NCBI RefSeq assembly: GCF_036607905.1
Contig: NZ_CP144555.1
Location: forward strand, 1,116,001-1,180,000
DNA: 64,000 bases
Direction: 5' to 3'
From: Streptomyces sp. SCSIO 75703
Lineage (GTDB): Bacteria > Actinomycetota > Actinomycetes > Streptomycetales > Streptomycetaceae
Part shown: positions 10,814-19,491 of the stretch, one piece after another
Layout of the letters: each line of letters starts with the position of its first letter
Position numbering within the stretch: the stretch's first letter is position 1
Position numbers and translations under genes: made by a program
Notes under the pieces: generated by a model
Seen by the model: only the letters and a program-made list of their open reading frames with translations
What the model was told of the DNA's origin: nothing
Databases searched by the model: none

Positions 10814-11641
10814 GTGGCGACGGACGTGGTGGAGATCCGCAACGCGCTGGGGCGGATGCGGCGGACGACCGGGCTCCCGGTCGCCTTCGGCGGCCTGGTC
10901 GAGTCCGGGCGGCGGCAGGTGCGGATCAGCGAGCTGAGCGGCACCGCCACCGGCGCGCTCAGCGCCCTCGCCGTGACCTCGGGCAACGGCCTCGGCGGCA
11001 AGGCGATCGCGCTGACCCGGCCCTGCGCCGTCACCGACTACTCGGCCTCCCGGCAGATCAGCCACGAGTACGACCTCCCGGTCGCCGCCGAGGGCCTGCG
11101 CTCCGTGCTCGCCGTACCCGTGGTGGTACGGCGCCGGGTGCGCGGCGTGCTCTACGGCGCCCTGCGCTCGGCGCACCCGCTGGGCGACCGCACGCTGAGC
11201 GCGGCCGTGGACGCGGCCCGGGACGTGGCGGAGGCCCTGCTGCTGCGCGAGGAGGCGGGCGAGCTGCTGGCGGCGGCCCGGCCGGAGCCGGCCCGCGAGC
11301 CGGCGGACGCCGCGGCGTGGGAGCAGGTGCGGGAGGCGCACGCGGCGCTGCGGGCGCTGGCGCCGCGGATCGAGGACGCCGCGCTCCGCGACGAGCTGCT
11401 GCGCGCCTGCGGGCTTCTCGCCGCCGGGCACGGGCCCGGCCCGGGGGTCCGGCTGGCGCCGCGCGAGCTGGACGTGCTCGCCTGCGTCGCCGCGGGCGCG
11501 ACCAACGCCAGGGCCGCCGAACGGCTGGGGGTCGGGCCCGAAACGGTCAAGGGGTACCTGCGTTCGGCGATGCGCAAGCTCGGCGCCGCCACCCGCGGCG
11601 AGGCGGTCGTCGCGGCCCGCCGGGCCGGCCTGCTCCCGTAG
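10814..11641 (+). CDS. GAF-domain LuxR-type transcriptional regulator
   Basis: 275-residue regulator. Residues about 15-150 form a GAF-like sensor domain (GLGGKAIALTRPCAVTDY, then LAVPVVVRRRVRGVLYG). The last 60 residues are a LuxR/NarL helix-turn-helix (LAPRELDVLACVAAGATNARAAERLGV, then ETVKGYLRSAMRKLGA). The GTG at 10814 is chosen for the GGAGAGGG site just upstream; an in-frame GTG/ATG at 10745-10750 would place the palindromic operator inside the coding region. It diverges from the acyl-CoA synthetase operon and probably senses an acyl or CoA-linked metabolite; the ligand is unknown. Confidence 0.85.
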   Translation: MATDVVEIRNALGRMRRTTGLPVAFGGLVESGRRQVRISELSGTATGALSALAVTSGNGLGGKAIALTRPCAVTDYSASRQISHEYDLPVAAEGLRSVLAVPVVVRRRVRGVLYGALRSAHPLGDRTLSAAVDAARDVAEALLLREEAGELLAAARPEPAREPADAAAWEQVREAHAALRALAPRIEDAALRDELLRACGLLAAGHGPGPGVRLAPRELDVLACVAAGATNARAAERLGVGPETVKGYLRSAMRKLGAATRGEAVVAARRAGLLP

Positions 11642-11735
11642 CGGCGGGGCCCCGGTTTTTCCGCCGCGGACATTTGTATTCGCCACCGACAGCGTTGTCG
11701 ATTCCGCCCGCGGGCTCTCCGCTCCGTTATGCAAT

Positions 11736-11758
11736 GGGCCAAAGCCTAATATTGGCCC
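11736..11758. promoter_or_regulatory. inverted repeat overlapping a -10-like TAATAT, upstream of the large LuxR gene
   Basis: GGGCCAA (11736-11742) pairs with TTGGCCC (11752-11758) across a nine-base AT-rich centre containing TAATAT, a good -10 hexamer. It lies 29 bases before the GTG start of the downstream gene, so the repeat could be an operator over the promoter. No clear -35 is visible. Confidence 0.5.
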
Positions 11759-11786
11759 CTACACACCATCGGAGGGAGCGGTCACC

Positions 11787-14591
11787 GTGCGACGGGACGT
11801 CACGAAGTCTGCCGGGAACCGCTCCGACCTGGTCATCGGCAGGGAGGAGCCGTTCGAGGCGGCACGGGGACAGCTCGTCGGGGGCGGCAGTGTGCTCCTG
11901 CACGGCCCGGCCGGAATTGGAAAGTCGACGGTCCTGCGGACACTGGCCGCGGAATACGCCCGCACGGCGAGCACCGTGTTGCGCTGCTCGGCGACCGAGT
12001 CGGAATCCCATCTGCCCTTCCTCGCCCTCGCCGACCTCCTCGGGCTCGTCCTCGACCGGGTCTCCGGCACCCTCCCCCTCGCGCAGCGCACCGCACTGGA
12101 GTCGGCGCTCACCGGGCGCGGCGAGTCCACGCTGCGCCGCGACGGGCTCGCGCTGCGGCTCGCGGTCCTCTCCGCGCTGCGCGCCCTCGCCGCCGACGGT
12201 CCGGTCCTCGTCGTCGCCGACGACCTCCAGTGGCTGGACCCGGCCAGCACCGAACTGCTCGGCTTCGCCGCCCGCCGCCTGGGCGACACCCCGGTGCGGC
12301 TGCTGTGCGCGGTGCGCACCGACGACCAGGAGTACGACCGCCACCTGCGCGCCTGCCCGCCCGACACCCGCGCCATACGGCTGGGCCCGCTGACCCGGCC
12401 GCAGGTCGCGGAGCTGCTGGCCCGCCAGGGCTTCCCGCAACTGTCGCGCTCCACCGTCCGGGACATCCACCGCACCAGCGGCGGCAACCCGCTCTTCGCC
12501 CTGGAACTGGGCCGGGCCCTGGCCGAGAGCCCCACCCCGCCCCGGCCCGGCGAACCGCTGCCGGTGCCGACCTCGCTGCGGGCGCTGGTCCTCAGCCGCC
12601 TGGAGATGCTGTCCCCCGAGGCCCGCCACACCCTCCTGGTGGCCAGCGCCGGCGCCCGGCCCACCCCGGCCCTGCTGCACGCGGCCGGCCGCGAGAACGC
12701 CGAGGCGGAGACCGCGCAGGCCACCGAGCTGGGCCTGCTCGCCTCCGACCCGGAGGAGCCCACCCTGCGCTTCGCGCACCCGCTGATCTCCGCCGCGCTC
12801 TACGCGGAGGCCCCCGCCCCGGAGCGGCGGGCCGCGCACGCGGCGCTGTCCACGGCCGCCTCCGACCCGATCGAACGGGCCCGGCACCTGGCCCTGGCCA
12901 CCCCCGGCACCGACCCCGGCGTCGCGGCGCGGCTCGCCGAGGCCGCCGCGCTGGCCCGGGACCGGGGGGCGCCCTCGGTCGCCGCCTCGCTGGGACTGCT
13001 CGCGGCCCGGCACACCCCGCCGGACGGCGACCCCTGCCCGGACGAGTACCGGCTCCGGGCCGCCGAGGACGCCATCACCGCCGGGGAGGCCGACCTCGCC
13101 CGCGAGGTCGCCCGCGAGGTGCTGGCCCGGGACACCACGCCCGGCCGCCGGGTGCGCGCCTGGATGGTGGTGATCGAGGCCGCCGGGCAGGCCATCGGCG
13201 AGGTCGACGCGGTCTTCCCACAGGCCCTGGCCGACGCGGGCGACGACCCGCGGCTGCTCGCCCTCGTGCACTACCAGCTCGCCTGGCGCGGACTGGTGGT
13301 GCAGGGCGACTTCGCGCAGGGCCGGGAGGAGGCGGCGCACGCGGCCGAGTTGGCGGCGCGGGCCGGCGACCGCCGCACGGAACTGCTGGCGCTCGCCTTC
13401 CAGGCCCAGGCCGAGACGCTGATGGGCCACCCGGACGCGGCGTCGACCATCGAGCGGGCGCAGCGCGAACCGCAGGACCCGCGGGTGGCCTGCCACCACA
13501 ACGGGGCCGGCTCCACCCGGTTCCGCTGGCTGGTGATGAGCGACCGGCTGGCCGAGGCGCGCACCATCCTCACCGGGCTGCTGCGCGAGGTGCGGCGCCG
13601 CGGCATGGCCGAGAGCGAGGTGCACTACCTGCGCTCCCTCGCCGAGACGGAGCTGTACGCCGGGCACTGCGGGCGGGCCCTGGAGCTGGCCCGCGAGAGC
13701 CTGACACTGGCCCGGGACGCGGGCATCGGGGAGGGCGCGGGGGTGATGCTCGCCTCCCTCGCCGAGGCGGCCGGCGGCGACGTGGCCCAGGCGCTCGCCC
13801 TCGGGCACGAGGCGGTGCGCCACACCGAGGCCGACGGCGACGCCGTGTACCTGTCGCGGGCGCTGGCCGCGCTCGGCCACGCCCACCTGGTGGCCGGCGA
13901 GGCGGAGGCGGCGGTCCGGGCGCTGGGCCGGGTGCGGAAGCTGGAGGCCGGCGCGGGCATCACCGACCCGGCGCGGGGGCGCTGGCAGGGCGATCTGGCC
14001 GAGGCGCTGGTGCGCACCGGACGGACCGCCGAGGCGCAGGAGGTCGTCGACACCAGCCGGGCGCAGGCGCTCAGGCTCGGCCGGGAGAGCGTCCTCGCCG
14101 TCCTGGACCGGGCCGAGGCGCTGGTGCGCGCCGCGCGGGGCGAACGCCGGGCGGCCGTCGAGCAGTTGGTGTCGGCGCGGGACCGGCTGGCGGCGCTCGG
14201 GCAGGGGCTGGAGGAGGCGCGGACCGCGTTCGCGCTGGCCGAGCTGGGCGAGGGCCGGCCGGGTCCGGGATCGTACGACGAGGCGGTGCGGCTCTTCCGG
14301 CGCTGCCGGGCGCTGCCCTGGCTGCGGCAGGTGGAGGCCGCCGCCGCGCAGCGGGCCGCCGGGCCGCCCCCGGCGCGGGCCGCCGCGCCGGACGGGCTGG
14401 CCGGGCTCGCCGCGATGGAGCGTCAGGTGGCCGCGCTGGTGATGGAGGGCGCCACCAACCGGGAGGCCGCCGCCCGGCTCTTCGTCAGCGTCAAGACCGT
14501 CGAGGCCACCCTGACCCGCGTCTACCGCAAGCTGGGCATACGCTCCCGGGTGGACCTCGTCCGCCTGGCCGCGGGCCGCCGCGGGGAGTGA
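11787..14591 (+). CDS. large ATP-binding LuxR-family (LAL) transcriptional regulator
   Basis: 934 residues with the standard LAL plan. An N-terminal STAND/AAA-type ATPase has Walker A GPAGIGKST at residues 40-48 and Walker B VLVVADDLQWLD near 135-146. A central helical, TPR-like region of about 550 residues follows. The C-terminal LuxR helix-turn-helix (MERQVAALVMEGATNREAAARLFVS, then VKTVEATLTRVYRKLGI) starts near residue 870. The GTG start follows a strong GGAGGGAG site. LAL proteins are usually activators, often of pathway genes; no cognate cluster is adjacent on this strand, so the target is not evident. Confidence 0.92.
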   Translation: MRRDVTKSAGNRSDLVIGREEPFEAARGQLVGGGSVLLHGPAGIGKSTVLRTLAAEYARTASTVLRCSATESESHLPFLALADLLGLVLDRVSGTLPLAQRTALESALTGRGESTLRRDGLALRLAVLSALRALAADGPVLVVADDLQWLDPASTELLGFAARRLGDTPVRLLCAVRTDDQEYDRHLRACPPDTRAIRLGPLTRPQVAELLARQGFPQLSRSTVRDIHRTSGGNPLFALELGRALAESPTPPRPGEPLPVPTSLRALVLSRLEMLSPEARHTLLVASAGARPTPALLHAAGRENAEAETAQATELGLLASDPEEPTLRFAHPLISAALYAEAPAPERRAAHAALSTAASDPIERARHLALATPGTDPGVAARLAEAAALARDRGAPSVAASLGLLAARHTPPDGDPCPDEYRLRAAEDAITAGEADLAREVAREVLARDTTPGRRVRAWMVVIEAAGQAIGEVDAVFPQALADAGDDPRLLALVHYQLAWRGLVVQGDFAQGREEAAHAAELAARAGDRRTELLALAFQAQAETLMGHPDAASTIERAQREPQDPRVACHHNGAGSTRFRWLVMSDRLAEARTILTGLLREVRRRGMAESEVHYLRSLAETELYAGHCGRALELARESLTLARDAGIGEGAGVMLASLAEAAGGDVAQALALGHEAVRHTEADGDAVYLSRALAALGHAHLVAGEAEAAVRALGRVRKLEAGAGITDPARGRWQGDLAEALVRTGRTAEAQEVVDTSRAQALRLGRESVLAVLDRAEALVRAARGERRAAVEQLVSARDRLAALGQGLEEARTAFALAELGEGRPGPGSYDEAVRLFRRCRALPWLRQVEAAAAQRAAGPPPARAAAPDGLAGLAAMERQVAALVMEGATNREAAARLFVSVKTVEATLTRVYRKLGIRSRVDLVRLAAGRRGE

Positions 14592-15065
14592 ACGACGGGG
14601 CGGCCCGCGCCCTGGACGGCGGGCGAACCGCACGCCCGGTCCGGGGCGGGGCCACACGCCCGGGTCCGGCCGGGGCGCATGCCCGGTCCTGGTGGGCCGT
14701 ACGTCTGGCGCGGGGCTCCACGCCCGGGACCGGTGGGGGCCGCACGGCCGGGTCCGGCCGGGGCGCATGCCGCGCCCTGCTGGGCCGCACGGCCGGCTCC
14801 GGCCCGCCCGCACGCCCGCACGTCCCGCCGGGAAGGCCGCGGCCGGGCCCGGGGAGGCGGGCCCCCGGGGGACGCCGGCTCCCCCTCCCGTGACCGGACC
14901 GAGGGTTTTCCCTGCCCGAACTCCCCTAGGGGACTCCCTCATTGGGCCGCCCGTCGTGCCGGTCATAGCGTGAACACGTGCCGCTCGCCGGGCACACGGA
15001 GGCGGTTCCCGAAGCCTCCGTACCCCCCACGCCCGGCGACCCCCCACCGGCCTTCGAGGAGACCC
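14592..15065. other. intergenic region with imperfect GC-rich repeats
   Basis: About 470 bases without a convincing gene. The first 250 bases are built from recurring CACGCCCGG and CCGGGGCGCATGC motifs. A promoter-like segment with TTGGGC near 14942 and CATAGCG near 14964 lies toward the right end, before the small open frame at 15066. Confidence 0.6.
14661..14771. repeat. 23-bp direct repeat, 88-bp period
   Basis: A 23-bp sequence beginning CGGGTCCGGCCGGGGCGCAT occurs identically at 14661-14683 and 14749-14771, inside a wider imperfect repeat. It is non-coding and downstream of the LAL gene. Confidence 0.8.
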
Positions 15066-15293
15066 ATGTCCGGCCTCACCCGCGCCAGACCGCCCACCGC
15101 CGCCGCGCCGCCCGCCTCCCGGGCCGCCCGCCGCCGGGCGGCGTCCGCGGTGCCCGCCCGCACCGCCCGTACGCCGGGGAGCCGCCCGGCGACACGTACA
15201 CCTGCCAGGACGACAGCGGCGGTTCCCCGGGTTCACGGGGCGTCCTGGCAGGGATCACCCTCCGCACCCCGCACGGTTCCCGTGTCGCCCTGA
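15066..15293 (+). CDS. possible small basic protein
   Basis: 75-codon frame starting at an ATG with GAGGAG five bases upstream. The product is rich in Ala, Arg, Pro and Thr (begins MSGLTRARPPTA), resembles no family I know, and could be disordered or spurious. Points in favour: a promoter-like segment about 100 bases upstream and a strong terminator-like hairpin 20 bases after its stop. Against: composition typical of random high-GC frames, and a 12-bp inverted repeat inside it. Confidence 0.3.
   Translation: MSGLTRARPPTAAAPPASRAARRRAASAVPARTARTPGSRPATRTPARTTAAVPRVHGASWQGSPSAPRTVPVSP
15201..15252. repeat. 12-bp perfect inverted repeat
   Basis: CCTGCCAGGACG (15201-15212) is exactly complementary to CGTCCTGGCAGG (15241-15252), with a 28-base loop. 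It lies within the 3' part of the doubtful small open frame. Confidence 0.8.
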
Positions 15294-15313
15294 GCACCGC
15301 TCGGGCCCAGTCC

Positions 15314-15356
15314 AGGGGGCGTTGCGAGCCACCACGAGCGGCCCGCAACGCCCCCT
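15314..15356. terminator. terminator-like hairpin
   Basis: AGGGGGCGTTGCG (15314-15326) pairs perfectly with CGCAACGCCCCCT (15344-15356) around a 17-base loop. It lies 150 bases upstream of the mgtC start and 20 bases after the small frame at 15066-15293. It could end that transcript or act in the mgtC leader. Confidence 0.65.
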
Positions 15357-15505
15357 CTCCACGTGTCCTCCCTCCCCCGCGCCCGGGTCACGTCCCGGCG
15401 GGGGCGGCCCTGCCGGGTAACACCCGAAGGGGTCCCTCCGGCGTGAGCACCCCCGGTCGCCGCGGGTGCGGTGGGAGGATGGCCCGACTGTGAGGGAGGC
15501 CGTGG

Positions 15506-16234
15506 ATGCGCGACGTGGCGATGGCGCTGTGGGACCTGGACAGCGGGCAGGGCCCGCGCCAACTGGCCGAGCTGGCACTCGCGCTGGTCCTGTCCAGTCT
15601 CATCGGCTGGGAGCGCGAGGCCCAGCAGAAGAGCGCCGGCCTGCGCACCCACACCCTGGTCGGTGTCGCCAGCGCGCTCATGATGGAGATCTCCCAGCAC
15701 GGCTTCTCCGCCGTGCTGGGCATGGAGGGCGTGGGCCTGGACCCGTCCCGGGTGGCCGCCCAGATCGTCTCCGGCATCGGTTTCATCGGCGGCGGGCTGA
15801 TCTTCGTACGCCGGGACGCGGTGCGGGGCCTGACGACCGCGGCCACCATCTGGCTCACCGCCGCGGTCGGCATGGCCTGCGGCGGCGGGCTGCCGATCCT
15901 CGCGGTGGCCGTCACGATCCTCCACTTCCTCGTCGTACGCGGCTATCCGGCGCTGTCCCGACGCCTCGTCAAGACCGTCACCACCACGGTCGAGCTGCGG
16001 ATCACCTATCTCATCGGGCAGGCGCTGCTGCCCCAGTTGATGGAGACGTGCACGCGGCGCGGGTTCCGCATCCTGCGGGTGACCGCCGACCGGCTGCCCG
16101 GCCGCACCGACTCGGCGGCCCGGGTGCTGCTGCGGCTGGAGGGCACCGGCGACGCCGTCCGGCTGACCTCCGACCTCTTCCAGGCCGACGGCGTGCTCGA
16201 CGCCGACATGAACGTCGCCGCCGAGGAGGAGTGA
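15506..16234 (+). CDS. MgtC/SapB family membrane protein
   Basis: 242 residues with about five transmembrane helices in the first 150, including the diagnostic motifs LIGWEREAQQKSAGLRTHTLV and GIGFIGGGLIFVRR, followed by a soluble ACT-like C-terminal domain. MgtC proteins affect magnesium homeostasis, F-type ATPase activity and survival in low Mg; they are not themselves proven transporters. The ATG at 15506 follows GAGGGAGG at eight bases. The pyruvyltransferase-like gene begins 43 bases after the stop on the same strand, so co-transcription is possible although function gives no link. Confidence 0.9.
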   Translation: MRDVAMALWDLDSGQGPRQLAELALALVLSSLIGWEREAQQKSAGLRTHTLVGVASALMMEISQHGFSAVLGMEGVGLDPSRVAAQIVSGIGFIGGGLIFVRRDAVRGLTTAATIWLTAAVGMACGGGLPILAVAVTILHFLVVRGYPALSRRLVKTVTTTVELRITYLIGQALLPQLMETCTRRGFRILRVTADRLPGRTDSAARVLLRLEGTGDAVRLTSDLFQADGVLDADMNVAAEEE

Positions 16235-16277
16235 CCGCGCCGGGGTTGCCCGCGCGGCGCCGGGGAACCCGGGGCAC

Positions 16278-17198
16278 GTGCAGGGACGAGACGCGCCGGC
16301 GGGGCCGCGCACCCTGGTGACCGGCTGGTTCAGCTTCCCGGACGGGGAGGCGACCGCCGGGGACCTGCTGGCGCTCCGGCGGGTGGAGGACCGGCTCCGG
16401 CGCACCGGCACCGCGTACGACGTGGCGTGGAGCCCCGGCTTCCGGCCGGGTGACACCCACCTCGCGGACCTCGACCCGGCCGCGTACACGCGTCTGGTCT
16501 TCGTGTGCGGCCCCGTGCGTGGGCGGCAGGTGGCGGAGTTGCACCGGCGGTTCGCGCACTGCCTGCGGATCGCGGTCGGCGTCTCGGTCCTCGACCCCGG
16601 CGACCCGGCCGCCGCCGGCTTCCACCGGGTGCTGCCCCGGGACGCGCCCCACACCGTGCCGGGCACCGACCTCGCCGCCCACGCCCCCGTGTGGCCGGTC
16701 CCGCCGGTGGCCGGGGTGGTGCTCACCCACGGGCAGCACGAGTACGGGCGGCGCCGACGGCACGGGGCGGTCGCGGCGGAGGTGACCCGCTGGCTGGCCG
16801 GGCGGGACTGCGCCCGCCTGGAACTGGAGACCCGCCTCGACACCCGCGACTGGCGGCTGTGCGCCACGCCGGAGCAACTGGAGGCCGTGCTGTCCCGGCT
16901 GGACGTGGTCGTCACCGACCGCCTGCACGGCCTGGTGCTGGCGCTGCGCGCCGGGACGCCCGCGCTGGCCGTCGACCCGGTCGCGGGCGGCGCCAAGGTG
17001 ACCGCGCAGTCCCGTGCCTGCGGCTGGCCGGCGCTGGTGCCCGCCGAACGGCTGACGGCACACGCGCTGGAACGCTGGTGGGACTGGTGCCTGACCGAGG
17101 GCCGGGAGGCCGCGCGGCACGCCCGGGACGCGTTCCGCGCGGGCGGGCCGGACGCGGCGGACGGGCTGCGGGCGGCGCTCGGGGACCGGAACGGTTAG
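16278..17198 (+). CDS. polysaccharide pyruvyl transferase-like protein
   Basis: 306-residue protein with the C-terminal signature of the CsaB/WcaK pyruvyltransferase superfamily: VVVTDRLHGLVLALRAGTP near residue 220, followed by AVDPVAGGAKV. Such enzymes transfer pyruvate from phosphoenolpyruvate as a ketal onto sugars of surface polymers. The N-terminal half is less conserved. The GTG at 16278 has only a GGGG-rich site. It converges on the heptose/glycosyltransferase operon, so a role in decorating that glycan is plausible but unproven. Confidence 0.75.
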   Translation: MQGRDAPAGPRTLVTGWFSFPDGEATAGDLLALRRVEDRLRRTGTAYDVAWSPGFRPGDTHLADLDPAAYTRLVFVCGPVRGRQVAELHRRFAHCLRIAVGVSVLDPGDPAAAGFHRVLPRDAPHTVPGTDLAAHAPVWPVPPVAGVVLTHGQHEYGRRRRHGAVAAEVTRWLAGRDCARLELETRLDTRDWRLCATPEQLEAVLSRLDVVVTDRLHGLVLALRAGTPALAVDPVAGGAKVTAQSRACGWPALVPAERLTAHALERWWDWCLTEGREAARHARDAFRAGGPDAADGLRAALGDRNG

Positions 17199-17256
17199 CC
17201 CGCGGGCCGCGCGGGCACTCGGCGGAGCGTCGGTCCCCGGCCCCGAGGGAGACACC

Positions 17257-17577
17257 GTGACCATCGGCCGGCTCTCCGCACGCGAGCAGCGCGTCCTCGA
17301 CGAAGTCGAACGGGCGCTGCGCCACGACCGCCGCCTCGACCGGAGGCTGCGCACCATGCGGCTCAGCCGCCTTCCCGACCTGTCGCGGCTCGCGGCCTGC
17401 CGGCCGCGCCCGCTGACCACCGCCCTGCTCCTCGCCGTCTCGCTCACTCTGATGGCCACCGGCATCGCCACCTCCGTACCCGGCGTGATCTGGGCCTTCG
17501 CCCTGTCCTGGCCGGTGACGCTGTTCGCCGTGTTCCGGCTGCTGTGCCGCCGGACCGGCGAGGAGCCCGAGAGGTGA
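17257..17577 (+). CDS. DUF3040 small membrane protein
   Basis: 106 residues. The N-terminus LSAREQRVLDEVERAL is the DUF3040 signature common in actinobacteria. Residues about 53-95 contain two hydrophobic segments (LTTALLLAVSLTLMATGIA and a second through FAVFRLL). GAGGGAGACACC precedes the GTG start. Function of the family is unknown. Confidence 0.85.
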   Translation: MTIGRLSAREQRVLDEVERALRHDRRLDRRLRTMRLSRLPDLSRLAACRPRPLTTALLLAVSLTLMATGIATSVPGVIWAFALSWPVTLFAVFRLLCRRTGEEPER

Positions 17578-17635
17578 CGGCCGCCGCAGCGCCCCCGCGG
17601 CTGCCCCGCGGCGGGCCGGGGAGGAGCGCGCCGGC

Positions 17636-17650
17636 GCCCCCGCTGGGGGC
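17636..17650. terminator. short GC hairpin between convergent genes
   Basis: GCCCCC-GCT-GGGGGC is a six-bp stem in the 100-base gap between the DUF3040 gene and the last gene of the glycan operon. It is a modest terminator candidate for either side. Confidence 0.4.
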
Positions 17651-17677
17651 CGCGGGCGCTGTCCCGGCGCCCGGCCC

Positions 17678-18574
17678 TCAGCCCGTGTAGTCGCGGGCGG
17701 TCGAGGCGCGCTGGGACGGTTCCAGGGCCCGCAGGCGGGCCTCGACCTCCGGCGGGAGCACCCGGCGTTCGCGCAGCACCCAGGGCAGGGCCGCCGCCGC
17801 CTCGGCGAAGGCGCGCAGGGAGGCGCGGTCGCGTGGCACGGTACGCGCCAGGAACAGCGTGCGGCGCAGCGCGCGGCGGGCGGGCCGGCGCAGCCAGGTG
17901 AACCACAGGGTGTTGCGGATGCCGTGCTGCCGGCGCAGCGTGGGATCACGTACGACCGACGGGTGGTGGTGGACCGTCAGCGTGTCGGCGTACGTCAGCC
18001 ACCAGCCGTCCGCCGCCAGGTCGGCGGCGAGCAGTTCCTCCTCGCCGCCCAGCCAGAGCCGGGGGTGGAAGCCGCCCGCCGTGCGGAACGCGCCGGTGCG
18101 CAGCACGGTGGCGGCGGCGAGGAAGGAGCCGAGCGCCGGTCCGGGCAGCCACGCCGGGGCGGGCACGGGCGAGTCGCGCAGTTCGCCGACGATGGGGTCC
18201 TCGGTGCCGTCCGGTTCGACGAGGATGCGGGCGGTGACCGCGCCGAGGGCGGGATACCGGTCGAGCAGGTCGGCGGCCCCGGCGAGGGAGCCGGGCGCCC
18301 ACCAGGAGTCGTCGTCGCAGAAGGCCACGTAGGGCGTGTGGACGTGGCGCACCGCCAGATTGCGGCCGACGGCGCCGAGGTTGCGCCCGGGACGCAGCAG
18401 CCGGACCCGGGGGTGGTGGTGGGCGACGGCGGCGGCGGTGCCGTCGGTGGAGGCGTTGTCGGTGACGATCACCGGGGGCTGTTCGGGCAGGGCGGCGAGG
18501 CGGTCCAGGGTGCGCAGGAGTTCGCGGCGCCGGTCGTGGGTGATGACGACGACGGTGGTCCGGGGATCGGTCAC
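17678..18574 (-). CDS. family 2 glycosyltransferase (last gene of glycan operon)
   Basis: 298-residue GT-A fold transferase. The nucleotide-binding strand is TTVVVITHDRRRELL; DNASTDGT near residue 40 and the metal-binding CDDDSWWAPG near 85 follow. The acceptor region is WLGGEEELLAADLAADGW near 185. It is closely similar to the next gene upstream (same DDDSWWAPG block and spacing), so the two look like a tandem duplication. The GTG start (18572-18574) overlaps the upstream stop as GTGA and has GGAG seven bases before it. Donor and acceptor are unknown. Acts at the cytoplasmic face of the membrane. Confidence 0.88.
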   Translation of the reverse strand: MTDPRTTVVVITHDRRRELLRTLDRLAALPEQPPVIVTDNASTDGTAAAVAHHHPRVRLLRPGRNLGAVGRNLAVRHVHTPYVAFCDDDSWWAPGSLAGAADLLDRYPALGAVTARILVEPDGTEDPIVGELRDSPVPAPAWLPGPALGSFLAAATVLRTGAFRTAGGFHPRLWLGGEEELLAADLAADGWWLTYADTLTVHHHPSVVRDPTLRRQHGIRNTLWFTWLRRPARRALRRTLFLARTVPRDRASLRAFAEAAAALPWVLRERRVLPPEVEARLRALEPSQRASTARDYTG

Positions 18575-19491
18575 GGGGGGTCTCCGTCCAGGAGCCGGGC
18601 GGCCCGCTCCACGTGCGGCGGCAGGGGTCTGCGGTCGCGCAGGGCGGCGGGCAGGCGGGCCAGCGCCTCGCGCAGGGCGTGCCGGGCCTGCCGGTCGCGG
18701 CGGGCGTCGGCGGCGAGGGCGCGGGTGCGGGCGAGGGCGTGCGGCAGGGGGCGGCGCAGCCAGGCGGTGAGGAGTTCGTTGCGCCGGACCCTGGCCGGGC
18801 GGCCGGTGCGCGGCGCGGGGTCGGGGTGGTGGTGGGCGACCACGTCCGGGCAGTGGGTGACCCCCCAGCCGCGGGCGGCGAGGTCGTAGGCGAGCAGGGT
18901 CTCCTCGGCGCCGAAGAAGAGCAGGGGGTGGTAGCCGCCGGCGTCGAGGTACGCCTCGCGGCGGACCACCGAGGCGCAGGCGAGGAAGCCGAGGACCTGG
19001 GTGCCGGGCAGGTCGGCGGCGGTGCCGAGCGGGGAGGCGGCCAGCCGCCCGTTGAGCGGGTCGGCGTCCCGGCCGGGGCCGACGAGGGTGCGGGCGGCGA
19101 GCAGGCCGAGCCGGGGGTGTTCGGCGAAGAGGCGGGCGGCGGTGCCGAGCGCGCCCGGCGCCCACCAGGAGTCGTCGTCGCTGAAGGCCACGTACGGGGT
19201 GTCGAGGGCGCGCACTCCGTGGGTGCGGGCGAGCGCGCCGCGGTTGGACGGCAGCCGCACCACCCGGACCTGGGGGAAGTCGCGGGCGAGCAGGGCGGGG
19301 GTGCCGTCCGTGGACGCGTTGTCGGCGACGACGATCTCGGGGCGCTCGGGCAGGGCGAGCAGCCGGCGCAGGGTGCGGGCGAGGCTCGCGGAGCGGTCCC
19401 GGGTGGCGATGACGACGCCGACGGGGGCGGGGGCCGGGCGGCCCTGAGGGGCGGGGGCCCGGCCGGGCGCGGGGGGCGGGCCGTGGGTCAT
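18571..19491 (-). CDS. family 2 glycosyltransferase
   Basis: 306-residue GT-A glycosyltransferase, paralogous to the gene downstream. A proline-rich N-terminal 20 residues precede VGVVIATRDRSASLARTL; DNASTDGTPAL and SDDDSWWAPG supply the nucleotide- and metal-binding motifs, and FFGAEETLLAYDLAARGWG follows. Both ends overlap neighbours by four bases (ATGA at 19488-19491, GTGA at 18571-18574). The frequent DDD-x-WW signature in this pair is characteristic of a glycosyltransferase subgroup but does not identify the sugar. Confidence 0.88.
   Translation of the reverse strand: MTHGPPPAPGRAPAPQGRPAPAPVGVVIATRDRSASLARTLRRLLALPERPEIVVADNASTDGTPALLARDFPQVRVVRLPSNRGALARTHGVRALDTPYVAFSDDDSWWAPGALGTAARLFAEHPRLGLLAARTLVGPGRDADPLNGRLAASPLGTAADLPGTQVLGFLACASVVRREAYLDAGGYHPLLFFGAEETLLAYDLAARGWGVTHCPDVVAHHHPDPAPRTGRPARVRRNELLTAWLRRPLPHALARTRALAADARRDRQARHALREALARLPAALRDRRPLPPHVERAARLLDGDPP

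Noticed and set aside
15201..15505. Mg2+-sensing riboswitch before mgtC
   Set aside because: Strong hairpins exist, but I cannot match the M-box conserved core and the hairpins can be explained as terminators.
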